A stretch of 29,473 nucleotides of DNA from Sperchopsis tessellata (GCA_033557685.1 JAWQRN010000444.1:1-29473), one strand, 5' to 3'. Positions 1-11,504 are shown, numbered from the stretch's first letter. Notes: generated from the sequence alone by a model not told the origin. Numbers and translations are program-made.

Positions 1-740
1 TATTACTATTTTACTAGACAATTACGGCCAAAATAGCCACATATTTATATTCCTGCAGTATATGCAACACACTATACAATATGCCAAAATAGTATTTTGT
101 GTTGATTCGACGTTAAAACAGGTAGGATAAAATTAAAATTGCCTACTTAGGAAACTTTTTCTCACTTTATTTGCTTCCTATAATACCTACGAATACAAAA
201 GTTTTTTGTTAAAATGTATGATTTTTTTTGATACAAATCATGGATTCTTCAACTTAACATTTTTGTATTTCTAAACTCCCTTCTCCGTGATTGTCACTTT
301 GCTGTAGTGAAAATGATAAGTACTTTCAATGAACCTAAGAATAATGTATGCAAGAGCAAATACGAAATGCAGCTAAGATAATCCATAACAACAGCAACAA
401 TTGACTAATCAAAAGAAAACTATAAATTTTCAGAAATGCATTAAAGTATCATTCCTAGAAAAAATCACATGGAAAGTATTAATCATCAATGGCCCTTAGT
501 CTCCGGAAAAAATAGGGTGCTAAGAACCACCAGAAGTAAAGTAAAAATATTTATTGGAACTGGGTAAGTTAAAACCTTATTCCAAGAAGAAAAATGTGCA
601 AAAACAAAGCAAGCAATTAAAATATTAGAAAATCACACCCTTGGCATAGTGATACTCACTGGACATTTCCCAGTCAAAGATGTCTAAGTATATTAAAGGA
701 AAAACACTGGTCAGCACAGGAGTAGTGTAAGAGTTATAAT
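1..740. other. AT-rich sequence, no gene seen
   Basis: Both strands are full of stops and I see no domain, splice-like exon or repeat structure. It is probably intergenic or intronic background. Confidence 0.6.
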
Positions 741-744
741 GTTA

Positions 745-1046
745 CCCCACGAATTAATTATTTAATTCTTGGCCGACCGCGTGTTGTACGCGGGTGGAAA
801 TTTCGTTCCTGGCGCACCGAAAAACATTTTTCAGTGTTGCTTATGAAGATAGGTAATGATAATTCTATTCAGTCACTTTTTTTACACAAATTGTTGAAAA
901 ACATTATTAACAATTGTGTGGTTGATTTGATGGTTCGAAAAGCGCCTTTAGCGACAGCGTCACTGAATTTCGACCCTTCATCTGTGCCTATAAAAGCCGG
1001 AGGGCCGGAAATGATTGACATCACCGAGTCATCATCCGAAGACTAG
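745..1046 (+). other. GC-richer leader with short open frame, possible 5' part of the adjoining LINE
   Basis: Base composition rises abruptly near 770 (GGCCGACCGCG, then CGCGGGTGG), and an open frame with an ATG at 840 runs to a TAG ending at 1046, ending in an acidic tail (ITESSSED). It overlaps the start of the reverse transcriptase remnant that follows, in another frame. I do not recognise the peptide. It could be the 5' end and ORF1 start of a LINE joined to its 3' end by an internal deletion, or an unrelated older insertion that the LINE tail landed in. Confidence 0.3.
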
Positions 1047-1909
1047 AGAAGTGGTTCTCACGGTGGCATGTTAAGCCCAACCCGGCCAAATCACAGCTAG
1101 TTATTTTTAGATATCCCCTCATCGGCCCAGGTCGTATCGATCCTTGCGACATACAGATCTCCATCTGGAACACGCCGCTCCCTCTCAACCCGTCGGCTCA
1201 ATACTTAGGCGTGACCTTCACTCCCTATTTAAACTTCAGCCTGAAACTAAACCACGCCCTTAAACAAGCCAGACAGAGAGTAAACCTCCTCCACTGTGCC
1301 AAAGGCACGATCCGAGGCTGCCCCACACGTACCCTTCTTCACACATACAAAACATTCAACCGACCCGTCTTTGACTACCGCAGTTTCATCTTCATGTCGC
1401 TCGCTTCCAACACACACAAGTCCTCTATATTAGCCACCGAACGTTGAATACTTCGCACCGCTCTACATCTTGACAGATTCCACCCTTCTGACGAAGTCTG
1501 CCACTTGGCTAATACACCCCCCTGGAACGATAGGATCAAAATTCTGCTTAGTCGGTTTGGCAGCAAACTAGTAGACACTCTCGACAATGCAGAGCTCACA
1601 CCTCATATGTACACCAGGAAACCACGCAAGAAACGCTTCTGCCCGCTGATCCTAGTGCTATCCTATATCCAGAACCACCCTGAAAGGGTTAACAACCTGC
1701 TGGACAGAGTACCGCTAGCATTTAGGGCACGTATCTTGTGCCTACCACACCCACCATTCTATAATAAAGAAGCTAAAAAAACAATTAAAGAACCGAATTC
1801 ACCAAACCAAATAATAACGACGCCTGCAAACTACGCAACGAGCCAGAAAACAAACACACAAAGGCTGAAATGGCTGAAAAACCGAGGAGTAGAGGATAAT
1901 GCTGATTAA
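1019..1909 (+). pseudogene. Non-LTR retrotransposon (LINE) reverse transcriptase, C-terminal part, one in-frame stop
   Basis: A single frame stays open from 1019 to the TAA at 1907-1909 apart from one TGA at 1445-1447. It begins with the post-catalytic RT segment IIRRLEKWFSRWHVKPNPAKSQ, followed by QYLGVTF and then the thumb-like stretch with RTLLHTYKTFNRPVFDY, the usual layout of jockey/I-type LINE ORF2. The palm domain with the YxDD motif is absent, so the copy is 5' truncated or internally deleted. After the TGA the frame continues (ILRTALHLDRFHPSDEV), then a basic patch (RKPRKKR), and stops just before a short A run, as expected of a LINE 3' end. GC content is clearly above the surroundings. 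The clade assignment is inference; the RT assignment is firm. Confidence 0.8.
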
Positions 1910-2940
1910 AAAAAAATGATTGTTAGTCGACGTCCGCCACCGGCAGATCCAACAAGGTAACATTCACTGCTCAAACACCTTTTAATTACCAACCTTCCTT
2001 CGTAAGCACGCTTTTATTATTTTGGTTAATGTTCTATTTACATTTTCGTTTATAAAATATACTGCATTTATTATTTACTATATATATTATATCTGTGTAT
2101 TAGTGTTTATTCTTAGCTTATTTTTTTCCATAATTCTGAGTAATTTCCTTCCATAATTCTTGGTATATTTTCTTTAATAAATTCTTGTATAATAAAACTA
2201 ATGTATTGGCATTAGTTAATATACATTCTTTTTGCAACTTACTTATTTTCATTTCTGTCAAATTGTTTCCTTTTCTCTTTATTGTTTTGTACCCCCTTGT
2301 GTGCTCCTACTGTTTCCTCCCTTCCCCATCTTGGTAGCTATAAGTTGTTCCAGCGTATCAATAATCACCCTATAACTAACAAATTGTGTTGCAAAATGTT
2401 TAGCAAAATCATGAAGAGTCATGTGACTAAAATTATATGCAAAGCCCTTAAGCATTTATATCAACTAAGTATATGTTTCAACAACTGCTTAGGAATATAG
2501 CACTGCCAAGTACTTCTATAAGGTAATTTAAGAGATATTAAAACATACATCATATTATTATGAGTAATTAGAAAGCCAAAATTGGTATAGGAAGAATAAA
2601 CCACATTGTTGACACAATGAATTACAGAGGAAACAGCTTGGTTCGATTTAGCAAGAGGAAAGTCTCAAAGTTACCAATGTATGATTCTCTTTACCAACTG
2701 GTAATCTCCCCAAGAACACACTGTCCTTAAACAAATTGCAATACTGGGAAATAGAATATTTAATACATCAGTTGCAAAGGTCAAGGCTTACCAGGAGCTT
2801 ACTCCTCGCAAATACATAGGCAACCCTGGCGCCAATAGTTGGATCTTAACAACTGTAAGAATGACGAAAACAGAACCGACAGTGCAATAAAGATAAATAA
2901 ACAACTGCAATACCTTTAAAAGCACCACTCTTAAAATATT
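1910..2940. other. AT-rich sequence between LINE remnants
   Basis: No coding feature is supported. The open frame at 2282-2500 has no recognisable domain and chance-like composition. From about 2580 the base composition becomes slightly more even, and this may be the eroded upstream part of the LINE whose motifs first become readable near 2999. Confidence 0.45.
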
Positions 2941-2984
2941 TCTGAAAATAATTTCCAATTAAGTACTGAAGATATTCAAGCCAG

Positions 2985-3600
2985 CTATGGGATAAAGACA
3001 ATTTGGATTCAGAAAGGGAACACGAGAAGCTCTAATTAGCATTTTGTACTAGTGCGGAATTATGACAAGGTGAGAAGGACCAAGTTTAACATGCCAAGGT
3101 GATGGATGTTCTTACGGGAATAGATATCGACAGAAAGGAAATTCCAAGCCTGTACAGTGGACAAATTTGAGATTCAGTAACACAACAATAAATGATCTAG
3201 TAATCCATAGGGAACCATGACAATGCTGAAATCTGTCTGCACTACTATTCAAAATTTGCTAAGAATGTATTTTTCAGGTTACCTGACATAACATCCAGTA
3301 CGCAGACGATATGACTTTTGGAAAAAATAATTTGGTGTACCCTCAACTCTTAATAGATAGTATAAATCACCAAAGTAAACAATTTGGTCTAAATATGAAC
3401 AGCAAAAGAAATGAATTCATGTTTATAAGCAGTCATGGAATGTTATACATGAAACTGGCCATCATAATATATACTAAAACCATCAAATGGGTAGTCAATT
3501 ACCAGTATCTAGGTTACTAGCTCCATTGAAATTGAAAGGGCACTTGAGGTACGTAAAACCCATGTGGGAAGCTTTATTTATATATTTTTTTGATAAATTT
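2985..3600 (+). pseudogene. Decayed LINE reverse transcriptase with YADD motif
   Basis: Motifs appear in the right order for a non-LTR reverse transcriptase, although frames shift and stops interrupt. At 2999-3040 the peptide QFGFRKGTREAL matches the GFRKG..TREA block. Near 3100-3180 there is MDVLTGIDIDRKEIPSLYSGQ, the block that usually reads like 'IG.D.KD...I.NLY.GQ'. At 3299-3310 the codons give the catalytic YADD. In frame with it, 3311-3520 reads IDSINHQSKQFGLNMNSK and ends YQYLGY, the post-catalytic helix and the YLG strand. Near 3522-3560 is an IEIERA-like helix. The element is clearly dead. Flanking ends and target duplications are not visible. It is distinct in sequence from the LINE at 1.0-1.9 kb. 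Confidence 0.72.
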
Positions 3601-4019
3601 AAATAATTGAAGTGTGTGTGTATGTTAATTATTAGTTTATTTTTTTCGTGAGATGCTGAAATTCGCCAGTTACGGACATCAAAATTGAGTACTGAGGTGC
3701 TCTCAAATTTACACCTTATGAGATAAATATCTCCTACGAACAGCAAATGTTAAGCTCTACAATTTGAAAGTATTTGTCTTTAGAAATTTTAACATGATGC
3801 CAAAATATGAGAAAAATATAAAAGAATGAAATATAACAATATTTCATCTTTGAAAATAAGATACCAATGTACTTTTGAATCTGCAGACCATGACATTATT
3901 CAGTCTTAGACATTTAATAATATTACACTGCAAATTTTAAAATTATTTACTGGGCGATACTATGCTTGAAGTTAAAGGCAGAGATAAGAAGGGGGTTCAT
4001 GATAGGATAGTGGAAGCTC

Positions 4020-4307
4020 TGGATGAAGCAGAGGATCAGTACAGTTCACGATCTAAATCTGAACCAAAAGCCCTTGCAGTTCCTTGAAGTACATTGGGAT
4101 TCAGTTTTAACATGGAAGAAGAATTTCGATGATACCAGTAAAGTGTTGGTTAGAACAATTTACCTATTTTTAATCCGAATGGAAACTGTCTGGGCAATTG
4201 AAGGTGCAGCGCGGGATGCTCATATTGATCCAATATTTTTGAGACTTAAATTACTGACTTTGACAAGATCTTATGTACTCGAGCAGATAATGTATGTTCA
4301 GAATTAA
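4020..4307 (+). pseudogene. Possible LINE reverse transcriptase fragment
   Basis: An open frame ending at a TAA (4305-4307) contains LQFLEVHWDSVLTWKKNFDD followed by a hydrophobic helix and ETVWAIE. This resembles the RT block 'YLGV.LD..LTW..H' with its following 'R....TWGL' segment seen in CR1/jockey-like elements. No catalytic motif is present. The resemblance rests on about 45 residues, so a chance match cannot be excluded. It sits about 400 bp downstream of the YADD-bearing remnant on the same strand, but the similar block already occurs there, so it would be a separate insertion. Confidence 0.38.
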
Positions 4308-5860
4308 GAAGACTCGCTTACACCTAGAAGTTCGATTTATAATTATAATGAGGACAAATTACCTCTACCAGACACCGTATACTAGGCTCTCCACTATTAC
4401 CCCTAATATTTGGGTCGTCAATCTGTTCAATAGGTCTCCTATGAAGTTGAGATCTTTGTAGTGGTTACGTCTGAGATCAAGTTTTAAAAGGTACTTGCTG
4501 AAACAACCATGTCGAAACATCTATTATTTTATAATATTGACTGTATTTTATTTGTATTTATTCTTAACACTATGCTTCCTTTTTTGGGCATTATATTTTT
4601 TGTGTGGTATTTATTTCCACAATATTTATACATACTTGTACTTTGACAAACCCTATATTCAGGATATAAATAAAGACATACTTACTTATTACATGAACGT
4701 TTCTTTGAACACTTCGAGCGATTTTCTTATTATGTCTATTTTTATACTTGCACTTTTAAGCTTCAAGTGTATTGTTCAGACTCATCTGTAGTCTTTTTGA
4801 CTCCATCTGCCTTTTAAAATTCAATTAAGATAAACTTTACTGAGAGAAAATAAGTTACTGAGAATCATGTACCACCATTAGTGGTTCAGAATGACATCTT
4901 GTATTACAGATCAATGAGGCAATCTTACTAAAAAATTTAGCCACAAAATATGGTTATTATAATAATTTTATTCATTATTTAAGCTGAAATCTTCTTTAAT
5001 AAATGAATACTGACAAATATTATCTCAATTAAATTATAGTATTAATTTAAGATGATTTGGTCATTTGCCTAAAGGAAAATGTAAGTGGCATCATTGTCAA
5101 TATTCACATCATAAAAAAGCAATTAAAAATAGGGTGGTAGGTTTTGAAAGAAACATTAAGTATCATTATACATATTTATTTCCCATCATTTGGACCCTAT
5201 ACATTTTATAGCTAAGTACGTTGTCAGGTAATACAATCTTTGTATGGAATGCTTTTTTTTCTGAAAAAGATAAGGGGCAAGATGGTGGGGTGGGTTTTAC
5301 AAATATCTGACTAGTATCAACAAAATCTGGCACAAGAAATCCCTGGCCAGGACCCATCATGATAAATCGGTTGTACTTATATTTCTAAACCAACGATTCA
5401 ACACATGTTACATTAAACTAAGTTACAACGCCTACTTGATTCAATATTACAGTAAAGATATGCATTCCCCGTTCGTATGACAGAGTCTACTAAGGCTAGG
5501 TGGCAGGACCTCGATATGCCCTCACCTATTTTGTTTGCTGGGTTCATGCTACAACAGCAGTCGCGCAATATACAAACTTAATTATACACCAATGCCTTTT
5601 ACAATACATTGGTATCATATCCCACTGCTTCTTACCTATTTTTTTTTTCTTAATAATATTAATAATAATATATGTATATTCATATTTTTAAATATTATCA
5701 AATCTTTCATTACATTATTTAATTGCTAAAAATTTAAGATGTCACTTGACAAGGGGCACAGATCATGATATGTTTAGAAAGTGGTGTTTGTTATAACCTA
5801 TGACCTAAAGCAGAGAAGGCGATTGTGGCTAGTTTATAATACCGTTGATACAATATATCA
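4308..5860. other. AT-rich sequence, no supported gene
   Basis: The 98-codon frame at 4495-4791 is almost entirely Phe, Leu, Ile and Tyr, as expected from T-rich DNA. A minus-strand frame at 5166-5360 begins with two Met codons and has a Pro-rich middle (VKPTPPSCPLSF), but no domain is recognisable. A small GC-richer patch lies at about 5490-5545 without an identified cause. Confidence 0.5.
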
Positions 5861-5882
5861 CAATAAAATTTTGCGCCGTTGT

Positions 5883-5924
5883 GGTATAGCCCAGAACATA
5901 TGAAATCTACCACTAAGCTATACC
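5883..5924 (-). repeat. Hairpin with tRNA box A-like sequence
   Basis: The ends GGTATAGC (5883-5890) and GCTATACC (5917-5924) are exact reverse complements. On the minus strand 5906-5920 reads TAGCTTAGTGGTAGA, an excellent match to a tRNA or SINE box A. No box B is found at the proper distance downstream, so this is at best a broken tRNA-derived SINE. Confidence 0.3.
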
Positions 5925-6089
5925 TCAGCGGGACCAACAAACCACAAATTCGAAAACCTAGAATTCAAACACATAACTCTGCAGTTTTAAAACACAGTTA
6001 CAAGACGACATTTAAAGGTCGGATTGCATATAACAGGTATTATATTTATTAATTAATTAAGCTGATATGTTTTTCTATAGTCCCCATAG

Positions 6090-6218
6090 ATAGCTGGTGG
6101 CCCAGCCCATCACCCTGAACTGCACCCACCCTACCCACGCTCTATCATTGAGCTGCGACATGCCTATTTAGACATGTATTGGACGGAAAGAGACGCAGAA
6201 CGGTCCAGCTTTGACTAA
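6090..6218 (+). CDS. Exon-like open frame of unknown protein (putative terminal exon)
   Basis: I do not recognise the product. Between an AG at 6088-6089 and a TAA at 6216-6218 an open frame of 42 codons encodes a peptide beginning IAGGPAHHPELHPPYPRS and continuing IIELRHAYLDMYWTERDAER. The composition (His/Pro-rich, then an amphipathic, charged, aromatic helix) and the near-50% GC are unlike the surrounding AT-rich DNA, and the frame reads like real coding sequence. A better polypyrimidine acceptor lies at 6080 (TTTTTCTATAG), but using it leaves early stops in every frame, including a TAG at 6087-6089. It could be a terminal exon, an exon ending at the weak donor-like GT at 6203, or a relic of a gene or transposon. 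A second short frame, containing MEVFDKYTHKSVCLMAIVEP, follows at about 6236-6339. Confidence 0.3.
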   Translation: MAGGPAHHPELHPPYPRSIIELRHAYLDMYWTERDAERSSFD

Positions 6219-7416
6219 CAAACTCAGCTTACAAATGGAGGTGTTTGATAAGTACACGCATAAGTCAGTTTGTCTGATGGCCATAGTTGAACCGCTTTTA
6301 TCTGCATTTGTACCCTCCGAAGTGCAGAATTACTCTTAGGTGTATAATGAAAATTTAGTTTAACCTATAGTGAATTGGATTTATGGTTTTAATTGACTGA
6401 TTTGCACTAATTGAATGTTTTCAGATTTACAATAATAATTGACAATCCTGCACCTCGGAGTGCCTCTATTGCCAGCGTACTTATTACAGCTGGCACTAAT
6501 ATACACCTACATGATAGTAATAGATATATCACATAAACGTCACACAAAAAGCACTACAACACTATATGAATATAATCTAGACAATAGAGAATTACCGGTG
6601 TTAACATTATACACTTTTGACAAAAAATGTAATGTGATTAGTAAGATTGTAAAAAACTAGAAAATTATGTAAAAATAACTCTAAATTACATTTTAACTAA
6701 TAAATTAATAAATATATTAATTGATTTGTATATTATTCTACAATACTTAAACTAAACTTTGGTTAACTAAGTAATATGTACCTATAATAACGGCAACATG
6801 TTCATTTACCTTTTAAACTTTGATACAGAATAGTAAGGCATGTTAAAAAATATAAATTCATCATCTTATAGGTACATAACAAAAAACATCATAATAAAAG
6901 GTACGATTAAAGACACTAACCAAGACTTACAACTAAAATTATTAACGACGTAATAATTCCTACTCCTGTAACTGCATGCATTTCTTTTTTTATTTTTGAT
7001 TGCAAGTCAACAAATGCATCATATTCTAATATTTTCTATTATGATAAGCAAAAAAAGCTTTTTACTAGACTATAAAGGTATGTAAAACTAATTTTTTTCA
7101 ATCAATGAGTTCACATTTGACAGGTCGTATTGGACCCAACTCACTGAAAATGCATCCAAAATAGGACGTCCCTTTTTTTAGCAACTTAACCAAGGTTAAT
7201 GGTGCAACGTAGATTTAAGTGATATGTGTTATATTTAAGTTTAATATTATATATTGTTTGCCATTAGCCTTGGTCCAGTTGTATTTAATCATTTGGTTTA
7301 TTGCTATTTTATAAATTAAATATATTAATTGGATTTATTAATTATTTTATGATCCTTATCATTAAGAATTACTATATATCCTAAAGAAAGCTCGACAAAA
7401 CAATACTGAAAGTGGC

Positions 7417-7450
7417 ATCAAGCACTGCTCTTAAAGCAGCAGTGCTTGAT
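7417..7450. repeat. Short perfect hairpin, 13-bp stem
   Basis: ATCAAGCACTGCT at 7417-7429 is the exact reverse complement of AGCAGTGCTTGAT at 7438-7450, with an 8-nt spacer CTTAAAGC. The stem is GC-richer than its flanks. It is too short for a usual microRNA precursor and has no poly-U tail to make it a terminator. Confidence 0.7.
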
Positions 7451-8793
7451 ACACACTCTTACAATTTAATATAATCTAAAACTTAACTTTTAGGGCACCT
7501 TTGGTTTGTTTAGCTTATCCATTTTTTATATCATTCCCATTGAGACGAAGTCATTATTTAAAAGATCATTTTTGTTACTTTGAAATAGTTGAGATATAGA
7601 ATACCTGTACTTATCACTGAAATACTGTCCAGCAAACTTTAAACAGTACAGCTACAACAGTTAACAGATATAGGTTTATTTATATTTGCTTCTGTGAGCA
7701 GTGGCAAAGCTGGAACATCCTTAACAGTGTCCAGCTACAACCAAAGCTCTTTGTCAAGTACTTAGTGGCATGTATGAATTAAGATTGTCCATTTTCTTCT
7801 CCTTTGGATCCCTGAAACCAAGTATTCATAAGTATTTCTTTATACAGTGTCAATTAACGTCATCTATTTTACCAGCTACAACTCAAATATGGCTTACATT
7901 AAAATTTCTTGTATTGAATCAATATCACATATTAAATTTGAAATAATTTAGTATAGCTATACATGAATATTGAATGGCATGAGAAAGTTTTTATCAATAT
8001 AGCAATACTTAAAAAGTAAAAAAAACATACCAGCTGATGTTATAAAAACCACCTATTATCATTTGTATGTGTAAAACACAGAAGAAATTAAAATATACTT
8101 TGAAACAAATGATAGCCATTTGTATTGTGTAGAGATAAATAAATTCAATACGTACCATCACACGGCTAGCAGCCAAATGCGTGACTTATACGTTATAACT
8201 GTCTTTATCTCTCACCTTACAACTATATCCTCTCTTCTACACATACAAATATCCTATTGGTGTTAATGTACACGGATCAGCTAAATCAGTCTGAACGAAT
8301 AAGATTTATAACATATTCATTATATAATTTAAAGTTATTGGTGTACTCCTCAACGAAATATTATAAAATTCCCTGCAATGTTTTTACATAAGCCATGCGC
8401 AACCTTATTCTTGACTCTGGACGTATAGTACACATGGTTTTTGATTAACAGTATAGTGACGCTAATTGCTCACAAAAATTGTCATTATCTTCAAAGTACT
8501 TTCATTATCTCTCAAGTATTGTTATTTTCTCCCAAGATCTGTCTGTCGAGAATCATGCTGGAAGATATATGACTTTTCATTACAAAGAAAAACAAGATTT
8601 ATGGAGTGTTGTCTGTTCACTTTACGACTATACCCTGCATTAAATTAATTCCTGAGAATTTGTGTAAAGTTCTAACCAATACTATCTCTCCGATACAATC
8701 CAAATATTTACTTATTTAGAACCTAACAAATAGAGGATCATTCTAAAGTTTTACTACTATACATATACAGTGAAATGTGGCATCATTCCTAAA

Positions 8794-8821
8794 GTTCAGT
8801 TCAGTTCAGTTCAGTTCAGTT
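8794..8821 (+). repeat. (GTTCA)n microsatellite
   Basis: Five perfect copies of GTTCA plus a partial sixth form a pentanucleotide tandem repeat. Confidence 0.95.
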
Positions 8822-9896
8822 GTTCTTTGCTTTAAGTACTCACTGATATATAACGAAGTTCCTTAGGACTTTTGTTCTTGCTAACATCGTGCAACACCTA
8901 TGGTTAGTTTTTTGTAAGGGCATTTAAAGTTTTCATTTGTATTATTGCAAATCGAAGGACACTGTAATTATCTTCACTCAATACATAAAAAGTCTGAATT
9001 AGGTTTTCTTTATTTCTTCATGCTTTTATAGTTGGCTTATTAAGGGGTCAAAAATTTTTTTCTTAGTTAGGATTTTTACTTCCACAGGTGTCTGTGTGGC
9101 TGTTCTATCTGTTTATTTCAATTTTTCTATATTTTATACAGTAAGTATGGACTCCAAATTGTCCAAATATATTCTAGCATTGGCCTTATGTAGATTTTGT
9201 GTAGTTTTTTAAACCACATCTGTTAGGCAGATGAGGGTGGTGGCCTTTTTGTTACATTTAATACATTTTCTTCCCATTTTAATTTGCTGAAATTCTAACA
9301 TGTAGATTCTTCCCTTCAGCTACTGCCATTTACTTTCATTCAGCTAAGTTACGAAGTATCTTATGTTGGTTTGTATTTGACTATTTAGATCACTGATGTA
9401 GGCAATGAAGAAAATGTTTGTAATCTAGGTAGATTATGTATTGTAATGCCTCATCATTTATAGACATATTTACAGAATCAAATAGATCACAAAAACCAAT
9501 ATTATTATTTGTAAATATTCTGAACCCCTTAAAATATCATTAAAGAACATCTAAAATCTCATTAAAAGTCAGTAATAAATTTTTAAATGACACTGGCTAT
9601 AGGTAATAAAATAATGCCACTTCTTAGATTAGTGGATTAGTTTGTATAGCGCTCAGTTCTATTAACTGAAGTCCAACGTAAGTTTGAATTTTACACCAAA
9701 TTTGCAAGGTTATTAAAACATAATGTATCCATTTTGTTACCCGAAGCCAATAGCTCTTAAAAAGTTTTTTTCTGGACGCAAATTAGAATTTATTCTTATT
9801 TAATGATTTCTACATGCCCTTAAAAAATCCACTCTGAAACACTATATATCAATAAAATAGGCATTCGAGAATACAATGAGTGGGTGCTTAACTGGG

Positions 9897-9924
9897 TAGA
9901 TTGGGTGTGGCAAATGTCACACTA
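9897..9924 (+). repeat. Left terminal inverted repeat of the 9.9-10.8 kb transposon
   Basis: The inner part GGCAAATGTCACACTA pairs with the right end at 10787-10812 with one mismatch (GGCAAATGTCACGCTA). The outer few bases differ more. Confidence 0.85.
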
Positions 9925-10020
9925 CATTTAGTTTTGGAGCCATTTTGTTATTTTGATGTTAATGTCAGTTTGGTTTTGAAAGTTGTATATAGCAAACGTG
10001 TAAATTTAATTTTGGATAAA

Positions 10021-10714
10021 TATACTTCAAGAGAAGGTGCTGACATTGTGTTAATGTTTAGTGGAAATAAAAGGTCGATTGTTGTAACGCAACATGCATT
10101 TCGACAAAAATATCTTAACCATTCTGTGCCTCATAAGACAGCAATTTATCGTATATCTAAGAGATTTGAAGAATATGGTACGACAACAAATAAACCTCCC
10201 GCAGGAAGACCACAAATAGCAGGTAGCAATGGATATATTGCTACTGTAAGTGAAAGTGTTGAAGAATTTCCTGAAAAATCAACTCGCCGTTGTGCTGCAG
10301 AATTAAATTTGTCTGACAGAAGTGTACGCAGAATTTTAAAGAAACATTTACACCTTTTTCCCTTATAAAATAAAGAGCGTTCAGGAAATTTTAGCCAGAG
10401 ACCATAATCAACAATTAGAATACAGTAATGAGATTTTAAACTTGTCACATGAAATTGACGATTTTCATCAAAAGCTGATAATGAGCGATGAGACCCATTT
10501 TTACCTCAATGGTCATGTCAACAAGCAAAATAGCCATTTCAGGGCTAAGAAAAATCCTCTTCACATTCAAACATTACCATTACATCCAGTTAAAGTTATC
10601 GTTTGGTGTGGTGTTTACGCCCAAACATCATTCGGACTTAATTTTTTGAAAACCAAAGAGGAGGATCGCATTTACCCGACATTATTTTCCAAACAAAATA
10701 AAATTGTATTTTGA
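10021..10714 (+). pseudogene. Transposase, Tc1/mariner superfamily with DUF4817-type helix-turn-helix, frameshifted and truncated
   Basis: The frame from 10021 begins YTSREGADIVLMF, the start of the DUF4817-like N-terminal DNA-binding domain found in many insect transposases, followed by IYRISKRFEEYGT, a GRP turn, and the second helix-turn-helix (STRRCAAELNLSDRSVRRIL). The frame ends at a TAA at 10366-10368, but one base over in a T run near 10347-10355 the next frame continues without loss (FPYKIKSVQEILARDHN) to MSDETHFYLNGHVNKQN, which carries the first catalytic Asp, and then to TLPLHPVKVIVWCGVYA. The frame ends at 10714. The second acidic residue (usually in QDGA) and the third (SPDLTP) are missing. 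No good start codon is seen; the native ATG may have mutated near 10010. It cannot encode an active enzyme. Confidence 0.85.
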
Positions 10715-10786
10715 ACTTTACATAACATAATTACACACACAGATTAATCTCTATTAAAAAATCATATATATTAAAAGTCAACATGG

Positions 10787-10812
10787 TAGCGTGACATTTG
10801 CCATACCCTGTA
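10787..10812 (-). repeat. Right terminal inverted repeat of the 9.9-10.8 kb transposon
   Basis: Read on the minus strand it is TACAGGGTATGGCAAATGTC followed by ACGCTA, pairing with the left end. The CAGGGT start after TA is common in this group of insect transposons. Confidence 0.85.
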
Positions 10813-11455
10813 TGAACCATTTTTCGCACTATTATGCTAATTGGAATTTTGTAGTTTTTTTAAAATGATTATAATATTTAGACAGTCCTTAATCCTGGTA
10901 TGTGATTAGCTACAGCGTTTATTTATAACTTCAAAAGTCTATGCAAATTTAATTGACAAATATAATTTAATATCAGGTAGACTTTAGCAAATAATGGGAT
11001 CCTTAAAATGGGTACATATTGTCTCGTATATTTCTTTAGTTCAAACTGTCCTTGAATACTATTCGATTGTTTAATCGCCACTTCACTAGATTTAAGTAAA
11101 ATTAACTGGTTGCTAACAAATTGAGTTTGTTGGATATAGATCTGTGTATATCTGAAACTTAATTTGTCCAGGATTACATTATTTGAAGATAATGCTGATA
11201 AGTGTGATCAATTCACCTTCTTTGCTGGCAAAATTTGGTCCCCAAGTATCGAGTCATTCCCCGACTAACTGAATTACTTGCTTCTTGAAGAATTTTTGCC
11301 TTTAACTCTCATTTAACTGGTATCCTTGATTCTAATTTTTTTTTGAATTTATTTTAGGCTTAGTTTGTGAAATTTAATTGCGTAGATCATTAATACAGTG
11401 ATGTCATTATTTTAAAGTTTATACATGATGGCATATGATTTTGAAATTCTTTAAA
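10813..11455. other. AT-rich sequence, nothing seen
   Basis: No open frame of note, repeat or transposon motif was recognised in this stretch. Confidence 0.6.
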
Positions 11456-11504
11456 AACTTTTAATTAACTTATATATATATATATATATAAGTTAATTAA
11501 AAGT

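Larger units (their letters stand above)
6219..9896. other. Long AT-rich stretch without supported genes
   Basis: Apart from the hairpin at 7417-7450 and the GTTCA microsatellite at 8794-8821, I see nothing that reads as coding or as a known repeat. The frames at 6439-6660 and 8466-8648 have no recognisable domain. Ungenic background, possibly very old repeats. Confidence 0.5.
9897..10812 (+). mobile_element. Shortened Tc1/mariner-superfamily DNA transposon with both inverted ends
   Basis: Imperfect terminal inverted repeats bracket about 0.9 kb: the left end reads GGGTGTGGCAAATGTCAC and the right end, on the other strand, GGGTATGGCAAATGTCAC, with a shared core GGCAAATGTCAC. A TA lies at the outer right edge, and TA (9897-9898) near the left edge, in keeping with TA target sites of this superfamily. 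Inside is a transposase frame that reads well from its N-terminal helix-turn-helix to the first catalytic Asp, then stops. Relatives are about 1.3-1.5 kb, so this copy has lost the internal segment with the second and third acidic residues. It looks younger than most other copies here, with only one frame break. Confidence 0.82.

Noticed and set aside
4495..4791. 98-codon Phe/Leu/Ile/Tyr-rich frame resembling a membrane protein
   Set aside because: Composition follows from T-rich DNA. No ATG at the start and no known motif.
5883..5924. A tRNA gene on the minus strand
   Set aside because: Box A is good but there is no box B at the right distance and no cloverleaf; kept only as a SINE-like hairpin.
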